Source of the DNA: PALSA-505 sp036501145
Lineage (GTDB): Bacteria > Actinomycetota > Actinomycetes > Streptosporangiales > Streptosporangiaceae
Assembly: GCA_036501145.1 (NCBI GenBank)
Contig: DASYAV010000045.1
Location: 1 to 64,000, forward strand
Length of the DNA stretch: 64,000 bases
Direction: 5' to 3'
Within the stretch, counting starts at the first letter, position 1. Each line of letters opens with the position of its first letter. A program made the translations under genes and the position numbers. Shown piece by piece: positions 9,127-17,805 of this stretch. The notes under the pieces were generated by a model. That model had not been told where the DNA came from. It did no database searches and was given only the letters and a program-made list of their open reading frames with translations.

Positions 9127-10362
9127 GTGGTTAACCTGGCGTCCGTGAGTAACCGGCAATTGCACGCCATGCTGCTGCCAGCCGACGAACTGCCCGGCCC
9201 GCTGGCCGCGGCGCTGGATGGCAGCGGCCCGGCGATCGCACCGCTCGACCCCACGCTGCCGAAGCCCAGGGTGCGGCAGTTGCTCGATGCGCTGGCGCCC
9301 GATGCGGTGCGGACGCCGGACGGGATCACCGCGCTGAATCGGCCCGGCAGGATGCCAGGGACCGGTGCAGGCACCGCGATTGTGATCGTCACGTCCGGCT
9401 CGACCGGCCGGCCCAAGGGGGTCGAGCTGAGCGCGGCCGCGCTGCGCCACTCCGCGCGGGCCAGCCTGGACCGGATCGGCGCCGCCCCGGGTGAGCGGTG
9501 GCTATGCTGCCTGCCGGTCAGCCACATGGCCGGCATCGGTGTGCTGGTGCGCTCGCTGCTGGCCGGCACCGCCCCGGTCATCAGCGGCCGGGTTGACCCC
9601 GCGGTGGTCGCCTCGTGCGGCTGCGCGCATGTGTCCCTGGTGCCCACCCAGTTGCGGCGGCTGCTGGACGCCGGCGCGGACCTGCGGGCGTTCCGCACGA
9701 TCCTGCTCGGCGGGGCCGGCGCGCCGGCCCGGCTGCTCACCGATGCCCGTGCGGCGGGCGCCCGGGTGATCACCACCTACGGCATGTCGGAGACCTGTGG
9801 CGGGTGCGTGTACGACGGCACGCCGCTGGACGGGGTCCGGGTGGCGGCCGACCCGGACGGCCTGATCCGCATCGCCGGGCCGGTGCTGTTCTCCGGCTAC
9901 CGGCTGGCCCCGGAGCTCACCGCGTCGGCCGTGCAGGACGGCTGGTTCACCACGTCGGATCTGGGTTCGGTCGGCGCCGGCGGCCGGGTGCGGGTCCGCG
10001 GCCGCGCCGACGATGTGATCAACACCGGCGGTGAGAAGGTGGTCGCCGCGGAGGTCGCGGCGGTGCTGGAGACCTGCGCCGCGGTCCGGGAGGCGGCGGT
10101 CGTCGGCCGGCCGGATGAGGAGTGGGGCGAGCGGGTCACCGCCGTGGTGGTGCCGGCCGACCCAGCCAGGCCGCCTGACCTGGGCATGCTCCGGGCGCAC
10201 GTCCGCCGGGCGCTTCCGGCACATGCCGCACCTAGGGAACTCGTGCTCATCGATGAGCTTCCGCTGCTACCGTCAGGAAAGCCAGACTTGCGCGTGCTAC
10301 GGGCCCCGGCCGCCGGGCAGCCAGGCGGGGCGGGAACAATCAGAGGCGCAGAGCGTTACTAA
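9127..10362 (+). CDS. menE: o-Succinylbenzoate--CoA ligase (MenE)
   Basis: An ANL-superfamily acyl-CoA synthetase that activates o-succinylbenzoate with ATP and CoA in menaquinone synthesis. Adenylation motifs appear in order: A3 loop VTSGSTGRPKGVEL near residues 88-101, a GMSETCGG motif near 220, the RGRADDVINTGGEKV hinge near 293-307, and the catalytic lysine in LPSGKPDL near the C terminus. Length is 411 residues, short and compact as in actinobacterial MenE. The GTG start lies 17 bases after the upstream regulator; a second GTG at 9145 is possible. Together with menC and menD it gives three of the naphthoquinone-forming steps. menF and menB are not in the window. Confidence 0.88.
   Translation: MVNLASVSNRQLHAMLLPADELPGPLAAALDGSGPAIAPLDPTLPKPRVRQLLDALAPDAVRTPDGITALNRPGRMPGTGAGTAIVIVTSGSTGRPKGVELSAAALRHSARASLDRIGAAPGERWLCCLPVSHMAGIGVLVRSLLAGTAPVISGRVDPAVVASCGCAHVSLVPTQLRRLLDAGADLRAFRTILLGGAGAPARLLTDARAAGARVITTYGMSETCGGCVYDGTPLDGVRVAADPDGLIRIAGPVLFSGYRLAPELTASAVQDGWFTTSDLGSVGAGGRVRVRGRADDVINTGGEKVVAAEVAAVLETCAAVREAAVVGRPDEEWGERVTAVVVPADPARPPDLGMLRAHVRRALPAHAAPRELVLIDELPLLPSGKPDLRVLRAPAAGQPGGAGTIRGAERY
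10332..10357 (+). promoter_or_regulatory. Candidate SigR-type promoter for the sigma-factor gene
   Basis: GGGAAC at 10332-10337 and GTT at 10355-10357 are separated by 17 bases. The redox-stress sigma factor SigR uses GGGAAT, about 18 bases, then GTT. The element lies inside the last codons of menE and 117 bases before the sigma-factor start. In Streptomyces one hrdB promoter is SigR-dependent, so the position is sensible, but the match is short and could be chance. Confidence 0.4.
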
Positions 10363-10368
10363 TATATG

Positions 10369-10401
10369 CCCGCGCTTAGCGCTCGCCAAGAGCGCCGCGG
10401 G
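10369..10401 (+). terminator. Two-part hairpin between menE and the sigma-factor gene
   Basis: The inner stem GCGCTC (10379-10384) pairs perfectly with GAGCGC (10390-10395) across a 5-base loop. The outer stem CCCGCG (10369-10374) pairs with CGCGGG (10396-10401), with a 4-base bulge on one side. There is no T tract, as is common in GC-rich actinobacteria. It may end menE transcription. If the SigR-like promoter just upstream is real, it would instead be a structured element in the sigma-factor leader. Confidence 0.5.
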
Positions 10402-10473
10402 TCCCCGTACCGAACACGCCGGGCAGGCGCGGGAGGCAGTGTGTGCTCCCGTTGCCCCAGGAGGAGGTGTCTC

Positions 10474-11757
10474 ATGTCGCGGACCGCGACCGCCGCGTCA
10501 CGCGTGCAGGACGACGAGGCGACTGTGACCCGCGTGGACCAATTGGTTCAGCGCGGCCGCGGCCAGGGCCACTTGTCGCTGCCCGAGCTCCGTGGCGCGT
10601 TCGAGGAGGCCGGGATCTCTGCGGCCGAAGGGCGCTCGATCCTGCGTGAGCTGGCCGAGGCCGGTGTCCGGCTCGGCAACGAGGCAGCCGACAGCGCTGC
10701 GGCACCCAGCACGCCCGCGGGCAAGCGCACGCGGGGCGGGCGGGGCGACGACGCCCCGGCCGAGCTCGAGGCGGCGGCCGAGGCCGCCGCGGTCGCCGCG
10801 GCGGGCACTCCTGCCAGCCCGGAGGTCGATCTCGACGACCAGACGCCCGCCATGGGTGACTCGGTGCACACCTACCTCAAGTCGATCGGCCGGACCAGCC
10901 TGCTCACCGCCGAGCAGGAAGTGGATCTGGCCAAGCGGATCGAGGCTGGCCTCTACGCCGAGCACAAGCTGGCCAGCGAGCCCGACCTGGACGACGGCTA
11001 CCGCGCCGATCTGGTCGAGGTCGCCGAAGACGGCAGGCGCGCCAAGGCGCACATGCTGGAGGCCAACCTGCGCCTGGTGGTCTCAGTGGCCAAGAAGTAC
11101 AGCGACCGCGGGCTCACCCTGCTCGACGTGGTGCAGGAGGGCAACCTCGGCCTGATCCGCGCGGTCGAGAAGTTCGACTACTCCAAGGGCTATAAGTTCT
11201 CCACCTACGCCATGTGGTGGATCCGGCAGGCCATCCAGCGGGGTTTCGCCGATTCGGCCCGCACCATCCGGTTGCCGGTGCACGTGCTCGAGATGCTCAG
11301 CAAGCTGAGCCGGGTCGAGCGTGACATGCACCAGCGGCTCGGCCGCGAGCCGACCCCGGAGGAGCTGGCCGTCGAGCTCGACCGCACGCCGGACCAGATC
11401 GAAGAGTTGCTGCGCACCAGCAGGCAGCCGATCAGCCTGGACTCCACCATCGGTGAGGACGGCGAGACCAGCATCGGTGACCTGATCGAGGACATCGACG
11501 CACCGGAGGCTTCGGAGCTGGTGGACCGGCAGCTGATGGCCAGCCAGCTGAGGAACGCGCTGGACTGCCTGACCCCGCGTGAGGCGACGATCATGGCGAT
11601 GCGGTTCGGGCTGTACGACGGCAACCCGCACACCCTCGACGAGATCGGCCGCGCGCTCGGCCTGACCAGGGAGCGGATCCGCCAGCTGGAGAAGCAGTCG
11701 CTGTCCAAGCTGCGCCACCCCAGCCGCGCCCAGCCGCTGCTCGACTTCGCCTCCTGA
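10474..11757 (+). CDS. RNA polymerase sigma factor, RpoD/HrdB-like
   Basis: A 427-residue sigma-70 protein. A region 1.1-like N-terminal block (VDQLVQRGRGQGHLSLPELR) is followed by an Ala/Glu-rich linker. Region 1.2 starts near residue 128 (DSVHTYLKSIGRTSLLTAEQ). Region 2 contains YKFSTYAMWWIRQAIQRG, the core-binding and -10 recognition and melting helices. Regions 3 and 4 end with the -35 recognition helix-turn-helix LTRERIRQLEKQSLSKLRHP. The ATG at 10474 has a very strong GGAGGAGGTG ribosome site. The C terminus QPLLDFAS differs from the HrdB ending RSQVLRDYLD, so this may be a second RpoD-like (group 2) factor rather than the single housekeeping one. A GC hairpin follows. Confidence 0.88.
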   Translation: MSRTATAASRVQDDEATVTRVDQLVQRGRGQGHLSLPELRGAFEEAGISAAEGRSILRELAEAGVRLGNEAADSAAAPSTPAGKRTRGGRGDDAPAELEAAAEAAAVAAAGTPASPEVDLDDQTPAMGDSVHTYLKSIGRTSLLTAEQEVDLAKRIEAGLYAEHKLASEPDLDDGYRADLVEVAEDGRRAKAHMLEANLRLVVSVAKKYSDRGLTLLDVVQEGNLGLIRAVEKFDYSKGYKFSTYAMWWIRQAIQRGFADSARTIRLPVHVLEMLSKLSRVERDMHQRLGREPTPEELAVELDRTPDQIEELLRTSRQPISLDSTIGEDGETSIGDLIEDIDAPEASELVDRQLMASQLRNALDCLTPREATIMAMRFGLYDGNPHTLDEIGRALGLTRERIRQLEKQSLSKLRHPSRAQPLLDFAS

Positions 11758-11772
11758 GCTTCCCCGGTCACG

Positions 11773-11807
11773 CGAGCCGGGCCCGACCTCCCGCCGGGCC
11801 CGGCTCG
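11773..11807 (+). terminator. Intrinsic-type terminator after the sigma-factor gene
   Basis: A perfect 13-bp stem (CGAGCCGGGCCCG at 11773-11785 with CGGGCCCGGCTCG at 11795-11807) encloses a 9-base loop, 15 bases after the sigma-factor stop. It lacks a clear T run, so it is a strong hairpin of the actinobacterial kind. Confidence 0.7.
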
Positions 11808-11866
11808 CCGGTTTCCTGGGTGCCGGCCGGTTCGCGGCCTGGCCGCGCGGCGGGTATGGTGCCCCG

Positions 11867-12322
11867 GTGACCGTCACTGTCAAGGTGCTCCGCGAGGTAA
11901 CCAGCGAGACCGTCGAGGCGTTCGCCAGGCTGATCCCGCAGCTGTCCAGATCCGCTCCGCCGCCGGACCACGCGGCCGTCTCCCGGGTCGTCGGCTGCTC
12001 CTCGAACACCGTGCTCGTGGCCAGGCAGGCCGGCGGCGGTGCGCCCGGCCGGATCGTCGGCATGCTGACGCTGGTCATCTTCCCCATCCCCACCGGGGTC
12101 CGCGCCTGGATCGAGGACGTGGTCACCGACGAGGCCGCCCGCGGCCAGGGGGTTGGCACCGCGCTCACCCTCGAGGCGGTGCGGCTGGCCCGCGAGGCCG
12201 GGGTCCGGACCGTGGACCTGACGTCCCGGCCGGCCCGGGTGGCGGCCGGGCGGCTCTACGAGGGGCTGGGCTTCGAGCGTCGCGACTCACGGGTGTACCG
12301 GTTCACCATCGGCGCACAGTAA
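11867..12322 (+). CDS. GNAT family N-acetyltransferase
   Basis: A 151-residue protein with the GNAT fold. The acetyl-CoA pyrophosphate-binding motif is DEAARGQGVGTALT (Q/RxxGxG/A) near residues 88-101, preceded by the beta-4 strand IEDVVTD and followed by LYEGLGFERR near the C terminus. It would transfer an acetyl group from acetyl-CoA to an amine. The substrate is not evident. The start is GTG at 11867, beyond the sigma-factor terminator, so it probably has its own promoter. Confidence 0.82.
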   Translation: MTVTVKVLREVTSETVEAFARLIPQLSRSAPPPDHAAVSRVVGCSSNTVLVARQAGGGAPGRIVGMLTLVIFPIPTGVRAWIEDVVTDEAARGQGVGTALTLEAVRLAREAGVRTVDLTSRPARVAAGRLYEGLGFERRDSRVYRFTIGAQ

Positions 12323-12500
12323 CCGCAATCTCCCAGGTGCCCGCGGCCCGCGGCCGGCCGCCATCTGCCGCATGTACCACAGCCCCCTGATCCTGGCATG
12401 AAGGGGGTCATCCCGGTCTGGGCACACGTGTGTGGTTAGACTTCCGTAACCCCATGGCCACTATGTGCTGCCCGCTGGACGCGGCCGAAGGAGGATTTCT

Positions 12501-14354
12501 ATGAGATCGCAGGGCACCCGGCTCGCGGTGGCGGCGGCAGCCGCCGCCGGCGCGGTGTCGCTCGCCGCGTGCTCGGGTTCCGCCAGCGGCGGGGCGGCTT
12601 CCTCGTCCGGCAAGCCCATCTACGGTGGCACGCTGCGGGTCGTCGCCAACGGCGGGCCGGACCACCTGGACACGGTGCAGTCCTACATCATCTCCGACTA
12701 CGTCCTCGAACGGGCCTACGCCCGGCAACTGGTCTCCTATCAGACCGTCCCGCTGACCAGCACGTCCGGCCCGGCCTGGCAGAAAGCCATCGGCGTGGTT
12801 CCAGACATCGCCACCGAGGTGCCGAGCAAGGCCAACGGCGGGATCTCCGCCAGTGGGCTCGTCTACACCTTCCACATCCGGCCCGGCGTGGACTGGGACA
12901 GCACGCCGGCCCGGCAGGTGACCGCGGACGACTTCATCCGCCAGTTCAAGGCGTTCTGCAATCCGGTCGCCCCGGTCGGCAACGTGCTCTACTTCGACGA
13001 CACGGTGAGCGGGTTCAAGTCATACTGCGCCGCCGAGACCGCGCACTTCGGTGCCAAGCACGCCCCGGCCGCTACCGCCGCGTCGATCAGCGCGTTCCAG
13101 AACTCGCACACGATCTCCGGCATGTCCGCCCCGTCGCCGCGGACCCTGCGGATCAGGCTTTCCCAGCCGGCCAGTGACTTCCTCAACATCATGGCCATGC
13201 CGTTCGCTTCCGCCCGGCCGGCCGAGTACGACGCCTACGTGCCAGACAGCGCGCAGTTCCGGCAGCACATGCTGTCCGACGGGCCGTACCGGGTCAGCGG
13301 CTACGTGCCGAACAAGTCGCTGGTGATGACGCGCAACCCGGCCTGGAAGCAGTCCACCGACCACGTCCGGCACCAGTACGTGAGCAAGATCGTGGTCACT
13401 ATGGGCACCCGTTCGGCGCAGACCGCGCTGTCCGACATGCAGGCCGGCACGCAGGACCTGGCGCTGGACATCCCGATGGCCGCGACCTCGATCCCGGCGC
13501 TGCAGTCCACGCACGACCAGCGGCTGCACATATGGCCGGGCAGCAACACCTCCTACTACACGGTGTTCAATTTCCAGAGCCCGGACGCCGGTCACGCCAT
13601 GAGCAAGCTGCCCGTACGGCAGGCCATCGAGTACGCGATCGACAAGTCCGACCTGCAGAAGGTGATGGGCGGCGCGCAGCTGAACAAGATCATCTCGACC
13701 GCGATCCCGCCGGGCAACGCCGGCTACCAGCCCTACGACCTGTACCCGACGCCGGGCAACAACGGGAACCCGGCCAAGTGCAAGTCGCTGCTGGCCAGCG
13801 CGGGCTACCCGCACGGCCTCACGCTCACCGACCTGTACTCCAACGACTCGGTGTCGACCAACGTGTTCGAGTCGATCCAGGCCAGCCTGGCCAAGTGCGG
13901 CATCGCTCTCAAGGGCAGGCCGGAGAATGGCTCCTCGTTCTTCGCCGACCTCGGGGACGCCCCGCAGAACTCCAAGCCCAACCAGTGGGACCTGGGCCAG
14001 CCGAGCTGGTACCCGGACTGGTACGGCAACGACGGGCGCAGCGTGCTCGTGCCGCTGTTCCAGACCAACTGCGTGGTGAACACCGCCAACGTCGGGTGCT
14101 TCAGCAGCGCGACGGTGGACAGCCTGATCGCCAGGGCGCTGCGGGCGCCGACCAGCGCCGCGGCGGCGCCGCTGTGGCATCAGGTGGACCTGGCGGTGAT
14201 GAAGAGCGCCGCCTTCGCGCCGGTGCTCGACACCTATATCCCGCAGTACGCCAGCAGCCGGGTGCACAGCGCCGGCATAGGGACGGCAAACTTCAACATC
14301 AATCTGACCGGTCCGGACATCACCAACGTTTGGCTCAACCCCAACCATCCCTAA
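12501..14354 (+). CDS. Peptide ABC transporter substrate-binding lipoprotein (SBP_bac_5)
   Basis: A 617-residue family 5 extracellular solute-binding protein. The ATG at 12501 follows a GGAGG ribosome site. The lipoprotein signal is MRSQGTRLAV, an Ala-rich core and a lipobox LAAC with Cys24 as the predicted lipidated residue. The mature protein starts GGTLRVVANGGPDHLDT, the usual first strand of DppA/OppA-like proteins, and ends ITNVWLNPNHP. It would be anchored outside the membrane and pass ligand to permeases such as those at 163-2175. It is closely related to the next gene over its full length, implying a tandem duplication. The ligand is unknown. Confidence 0.88.
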   Translation: MRSQGTRLAVAAAAAAGAVSLAACSGSASGGAASSSGKPIYGGTLRVVANGGPDHLDTVQSYIISDYVLERAYARQLVSYQTVPLTSTSGPAWQKAIGVVPDIATEVPSKANGGISASGLVYTFHIRPGVDWDSTPARQVTADDFIRQFKAFCNPVAPVGNVLYFDDTVSGFKSYCAAETAHFGAKHAPAATAASISAFQNSHTISGMSAPSPRTLRIRLSQPASDFLNIMAMPFASARPAEYDAYVPDSAQFRQHMLSDGPYRVSGYVPNKSLVMTRNPAWKQSTDHVRHQYVSKIVVTMGTRSAQTALSDMQAGTQDLALDIPMAATSIPALQSTHDQRLHIWPGSNTSYYTVFNFQSPDAGHAMSKLPVRQAIEYAIDKSDLQKVMGGAQLNKIISTAIPPGNAGYQPYDLYPTPGNNGNPAKCKSLLASAGYPHGLTLTDLYSNDSVSTNVFESIQASLAKCGIALKGRPENGSSFFADLGDAPQNSKPNQWDLGQPSWYPDWYGNDGRSVLVPLFQTNCVVNTANVGCFSSATVDSLIARALRAPTSAAAAPLWHQVDLAVMKSAAFAPVLDTYIPQYASSRVHSAGIGTANFNINLTGPDITNVWLNPNHP

Positions 14355-14376
14355 ACCTGCGCATCACAGCGCGATT

Positions 14377-14395
14377 GCGGTTGGGTAACCGCTTT
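14377..14395 (+). terminator. Short hairpin with T-rich tail after the first substrate-binding protein
   Basis: GCGGTT (14377-14382), a GGGT loop, AACCGC (14387-14392) and then TTT, 23 bases after the stop codon. The stem is only 6 bp, so termination may be partial, leaving some read-through into the second binding-protein gene. Confidence 0.45.
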
Positions 14396-14582
14396 GCCTG
14401 GTTCGGCCCGCCAGGCCGCGGCGATGTTCTACTGGACTCAGCCACGTCTGCCCGCTGACCTGCTCGGCAACTGGCGCGCGGCCTGAGTAGCATGCCTCTG
14501 TCACCGCTGGGTGGGGGGCTCGCCCGGAGTTGGACAGCTGCCCGGGATTGCGGTAATCACGTGGGGAATGCAAAGGAGCACT

Positions 14583-16451
14583 ATGACACCCCAGCCCAAA
14601 CGCCTCGCCGCGCTCGCGGCCGCGGCCCTGGCTGCCGCCCTCTCGCTGGCGGCCTGCGGCGGCTCGTCGCCGTCCTCGTCAGGGTCGTCGGGGTCGGCCG
14701 GCAAGCCGACGTCGGGCGGCACGCTGCGGATGGTGGCGAACGGCGGGCCGTCCAACAACCTGGACACGGTCTCGTCCTACCAGGTGGAGAACTACATCCT
14801 GGAGCGCGTCTTCGCCCGGCAGCTGCTGTCCTACGACACCGTGGATGTGACCGGCACGTCCGGCGCGAGCTGGAACAAGTCGATCACCCTGGTGCCCGAC
14901 GTCGCGACCGTGGTGCCGTCGAAGGCCAACGGCGGGATCTCGTCCAGCGGGCTGGTCTACACCTACCACCTGCGCAGCGGCGTGGACTGGAACAGCAACC
15001 CGGCCCGGCCGGTCGTCGCGGACGACTTCATCCGCGAGTACAAGGCCTTCTGCAACCCGGTGCAGCCGGTCGGCAACGTCACCTACTTCACCAGCACGAT
15101 CGCCGGGTTCAACTCGTACTGCAACGCCGAGGGTGCCCACTTCGGCGCCAAGAACGCGCCCAGCGCCACCGCGGGCGCCATCTCCGCCTGGCAGAACAGC
15201 CACAACATCAGCGGCGTGTCAGCACCGAACCCGTCCACGCTGAAGATCACGCTGACCGAGCCGGCCAGCGACTTCAACAACATCATGGCGATGCCGTTCG
15301 ACTCGGCCCGCCCGGTCGAGTACGACTCCTACGTGCCCGGCAGCGCGCAGCTCGCGCAGCACCTGATGTCCGACGGGCCCTACCAGCTGTCCAGCTGGGT
15401 GCCGAACAAGACGATCACCTTCACCAGGAACCCGGCCTGGAAGCAGGCATCCGACCCGGTCCGGCACCAGTACGTGAGCAAGATCGCGGTCACCATGGGC
15501 ACCAGTTCCAGCCAGACCGCGCTCGCTGACATGCAGGCCGACACCCAGGACATGTCGCTGGACCTGGCGGTGCCGCCGACATCCATCCCATCCCTGGAGG
15601 CCACCCACTCCGCCAGCTTCCACATCTGGCCCAGCAGCAACAGCGCCTACTACATGCTGTACAACCTGCGCAGCCCGGACTCCGGCGGTGCGATGAGCAA
15701 ACTGGGCGTGCGCCAGGCAATCGCGTACGCGGTGAACAAGACCGACATCCAGAAGATCCTCGGCGGGGCGTCATTCAACAAGGTGCTCTCCACCGAGATC
15801 CCGCCGGGCAACAGCGGCTACGCGGCGTATAACCCGTACGGCACGCCGGGCAACAACGGCGAGGCGAGCAAGTGCAAGACGATGCTGGCCAGCGCCGGTT
15901 ACCCGCACGGCTTCACCGCCACGTACATGTACACCAACGACACCGTGGGCACGGACATCTTCCAGGCGGTCCAGTCGGCGCTGAGCAAGTGCGGGATCAC
16001 CCTCAAGGGCCGGTCGGAGACGCTGGAAAGCTACTTCACCGACCTGGGCAACTCGCCGCAGAACAACAAGCCGAACCAGTGGGACATGGCCACCGGCAGC
16101 TGGTTCCCCGACTGGTACGGCAACGACGGCCGCGCCGTCATCCAGCCGCTGTTCCAGACCAACTGCAGGATCAACACGGTCAACGACGGCTGCTACAGCA
16201 ACAAGACTGAGGACAGCCTGATCAGCCAGGCGCTGAAGGCCCCGTCCGAAACCGCCGCGGCCAAGCTGTGGGAGCAGGCGGACAACCTGGCCATGAAGGA
16301 CGTCGTCGTCACCCCGCTGATCGACCAGTGGGGCGCGCAGTACGCCAGCACCCGGGTGAAGAGCGCCACCGGGGACGGCACGGCCAACTTCAATGAGGGC
16401 ATCTTCGGGCCGGACCTGACCAACATCTGGCTCGACCCGAACCATCCCTGA
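14583..16451 (+). CDS. Peptide ABC transporter substrate-binding lipoprotein, tandem paralogue
   Basis: A 622-residue SBP_bac_5 lipoprotein. The ATG at 14583 is preceded by AAAGGAG. The signal peptide ends in lipobox LAAC with Cys25 as the lipidated residue, followed by a Ser/Gly linker. The protein matches the preceding gene segment by segment (GGTLRMVANGGP, VDWNSNPARPV, QWDMATGSWFPDWYGNDGR, IWLDPNHP), so the pair arose by duplication. The ligand-pocket regions differ, which suggests divergence in the peptides bound. A 228-base gap separates the genes and may hold a separate promoter. The nearest permeases in the window are at 163-2175. Confidence 0.88.
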   Translation: MTPQPKRLAALAAAALAAALSLAACGGSSPSSSGSSGSAGKPTSGGTLRMVANGGPSNNLDTVSSYQVENYILERVFARQLLSYDTVDVTGTSGASWNKSITLVPDVATVVPSKANGGISSSGLVYTYHLRSGVDWNSNPARPVVADDFIREYKAFCNPVQPVGNVTYFTSTIAGFNSYCNAEGAHFGAKNAPSATAGAISAWQNSHNISGVSAPNPSTLKITLTEPASDFNNIMAMPFDSARPVEYDSYVPGSAQLAQHLMSDGPYQLSSWVPNKTITFTRNPAWKQASDPVRHQYVSKIAVTMGTSSSQTALADMQADTQDMSLDLAVPPTSIPSLEATHSASFHIWPSSNSAYYMLYNLRSPDSGGAMSKLGVRQAIAYAVNKTDIQKILGGASFNKVLSTEIPPGNSGYAAYNPYGTPGNNGEASKCKTMLASAGYPHGFTATYMYTNDTVGTDIFQAVQSALSKCGITLKGRSETLESYFTDLGNSPQNNKPNQWDMATGSWFPDWYGNDGRAVIQPLFQTNCRINTVNDGCYSNKTEDSLISQALKAPSETAAAKLWEQADNLAMKDVVVTPLIDQWGAQYASTRVKSATGDGTANFNEGIFGPDLTNIWLDPNHP

Positions 16452-16472
16452 TCCGGTTACCTGACCGCGGGC

Positions 16473-16505
16473 GGGCGGCGGCACGGCTTCGGCCGGCCGC
16501 CGCCC
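16473..16505. terminator. Bidirectional hairpin between convergent genes
   Basis: GGGCGGCGGC (16473-16482) pairs with GCCGCCGCCC (16496-16505) across a 13-base loop. It lies between the stop of the second binding-protein gene and the convergent stop of the aminotransferase gene, so it could end transcription from either side. Confidence 0.55.
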
Positions 16506-16577
16506 ATCGCGTCTGGCGGCCGGCCCCTCGTCCGGGCGGCGCCTGCCTGCTGACGGCCGCCGCCCCCGGCTTCGCGG

Positions 16578-17780
16578 TCAGCTCAGCTCGGCCACGGCGG
16601 TCAGCAGCCGGTCCACGTCGGCCCGGTTGTTGTAGTGCACCAGGCCGGCCCGCACCCCGCCGCCGGCGTCCCGCAGACCGAGCGCGCCGGCCAGCTCCCA
16701 CGCGTAGTTGTCCCCGTCCCACACGTTGACCTTGCGCTCGGCGAGCCGCGCCGCCACCTGCTGTGGCGTGTGCCCGGCCACGGTGAAGAACGCGGTCGCG
16801 GTGCGGTTTCTGGCCCGGCCGTAGCTGGTCACATGCGGCATCGAGTCCAGCCCGCCGAGCAGCACACCCAGCAGCTGCTGCTCGTGCCGCTGCGCCGCCG
16901 CCATGGCGGCGATCAGACGTTCCCGCCGGGAACCCACACCCGGGCCGGCCAACGTGGCGAGGTGGTCCACCGCCGCGGTCACCCCGGCCAGGTCGGCGAA
17001 CGCGGTGGTGCCCCGCTCGAACCGGAACGGCACCTCATCCGCCTGCGGGGCCAGCCGGTCTGCCTGCAGCCCGGCCAGCAGGCCGGGATCGGCGATCACC
17101 GCCCCGACGTGCGGCCCGGACCACTTGTAGGCGCTGGTCGCGTAGAAGTCCGCGCCCAGCGCCTTGATGTCGACCGGGCCGTGCGGCGTGGCGTGCACGC
17201 CATCGACGTAGCTCAGCGCGCCGGCCGCGCGCGCCTTCGCGGTGATCGCGGCCACGTCGGGCCGGGTGCCGATCAGGTTGCTGGCCGCGGTCACCGCGAC
17301 CAGCCTGGTGCGCGGGCCGATGAGCTCGTCGTACTGGCCGGCCGGCAACTCGCCGGTAGACGTGTCGACCTCAGCCCACCGGACGACCGCACCGCGGCTG
17401 CCCGCCGCCTGCACCCACGGGCGCACGTTGGCGTCGTGATCCAGCCGGGAGACGACCACTTCGTCGCCCTCGCGCCAGCCCTTGGCCAGGGTGCCGGCCA
17501 GCCGGTAGGTGAGGGTGGTCATGTTGGGGCCGAGGATGACCCCGCTGGCGATGCCTCCGGTGAGGTCGGCCACAGCCTCCCGGCAGGCGGCCTCTATCTC
17601 GTCGGCCCGGCGGCTGGCCGGGAACGCCCCGCCGCTGTTGCCCAGCCCGGCGCGGTAGGCGCCGGCGATCGCGCCGATCACCCGCTCGGGCAGCTGGGTG
17701 CCTGCCGCACCGTCCAGATAGGCGTACCCGTCCGCGAGCGCCGGGTAGGCGGCACGCACGCGCTCCACATCGAATGCCAT
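16578..17780 (-). CDS. Cysteine desulfurase-like class V aminotransferase
   Basis: A 400-residue PLP enzyme of the NifS/class V family. Visible features are the N-terminal AYLDGAAGTQLP, the aspartate that contacts PLP in SYVDGVHATPHG, and the PLP lysine in YATSAYKWSGPHVG. The C-terminal domain contains RTATAFFTVAGHTPQQVAARL, which marks the TIGR01976-type subgroup of cysteine desulfurase-like proteins whose substrate is not established. The ATG at 17780 gives a normal N terminus with GGTGG upstream; a much longer open frame in front is low-complexity and was discarded. It follows the DinB-like gene with a 25-base gap, so they probably form an operon. Confidence 0.82.
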   Translation of the reverse strand: MAFDVERVRAAYPALADGYAYLDGAAGTQLPERVIGAIAGAYRAGLGNSGGAFPASRRADEIEAACREAVADLTGGIASGVILGPNMTTLTYRLAGTLAKGWREGDEVVVSRLDHDANVRPWVQAAGSRGAVVRWAEVDTSTGELPAGQYDELIGPRTRLVAVTAASNLIGTRPDVAAITAKARAAGALSYVDGVHATPHGPVDIKALGADFYATSAYKWSGPHVGAVIADPGLLAGLQADRLAPQADEVPFRFERGTTAFADLAGVTAAVDHLATLAGPGVGSRRERLIAAMAAAQRHEQQLLGVLLGGLDSMPHVTSYGRARNRTATAFFTVAGHTPQQVAARLAERKVNVWDGDNYAWELAGALGLRDAGGGVRAGLVHYNNRADVDRLLTAVAELS

Positions 17781-17805
17781 GTCCACCGATGATGCCGTGT
17801 CACGG

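Noticed and set aside
12383..12407. CCCCCT/AGGGGG hairpin after the GNAT gene as a terminator
   Set aside because: The stem is only 6 bp with a 13-base loop and no T tract, so it is too weak to list as a feature.
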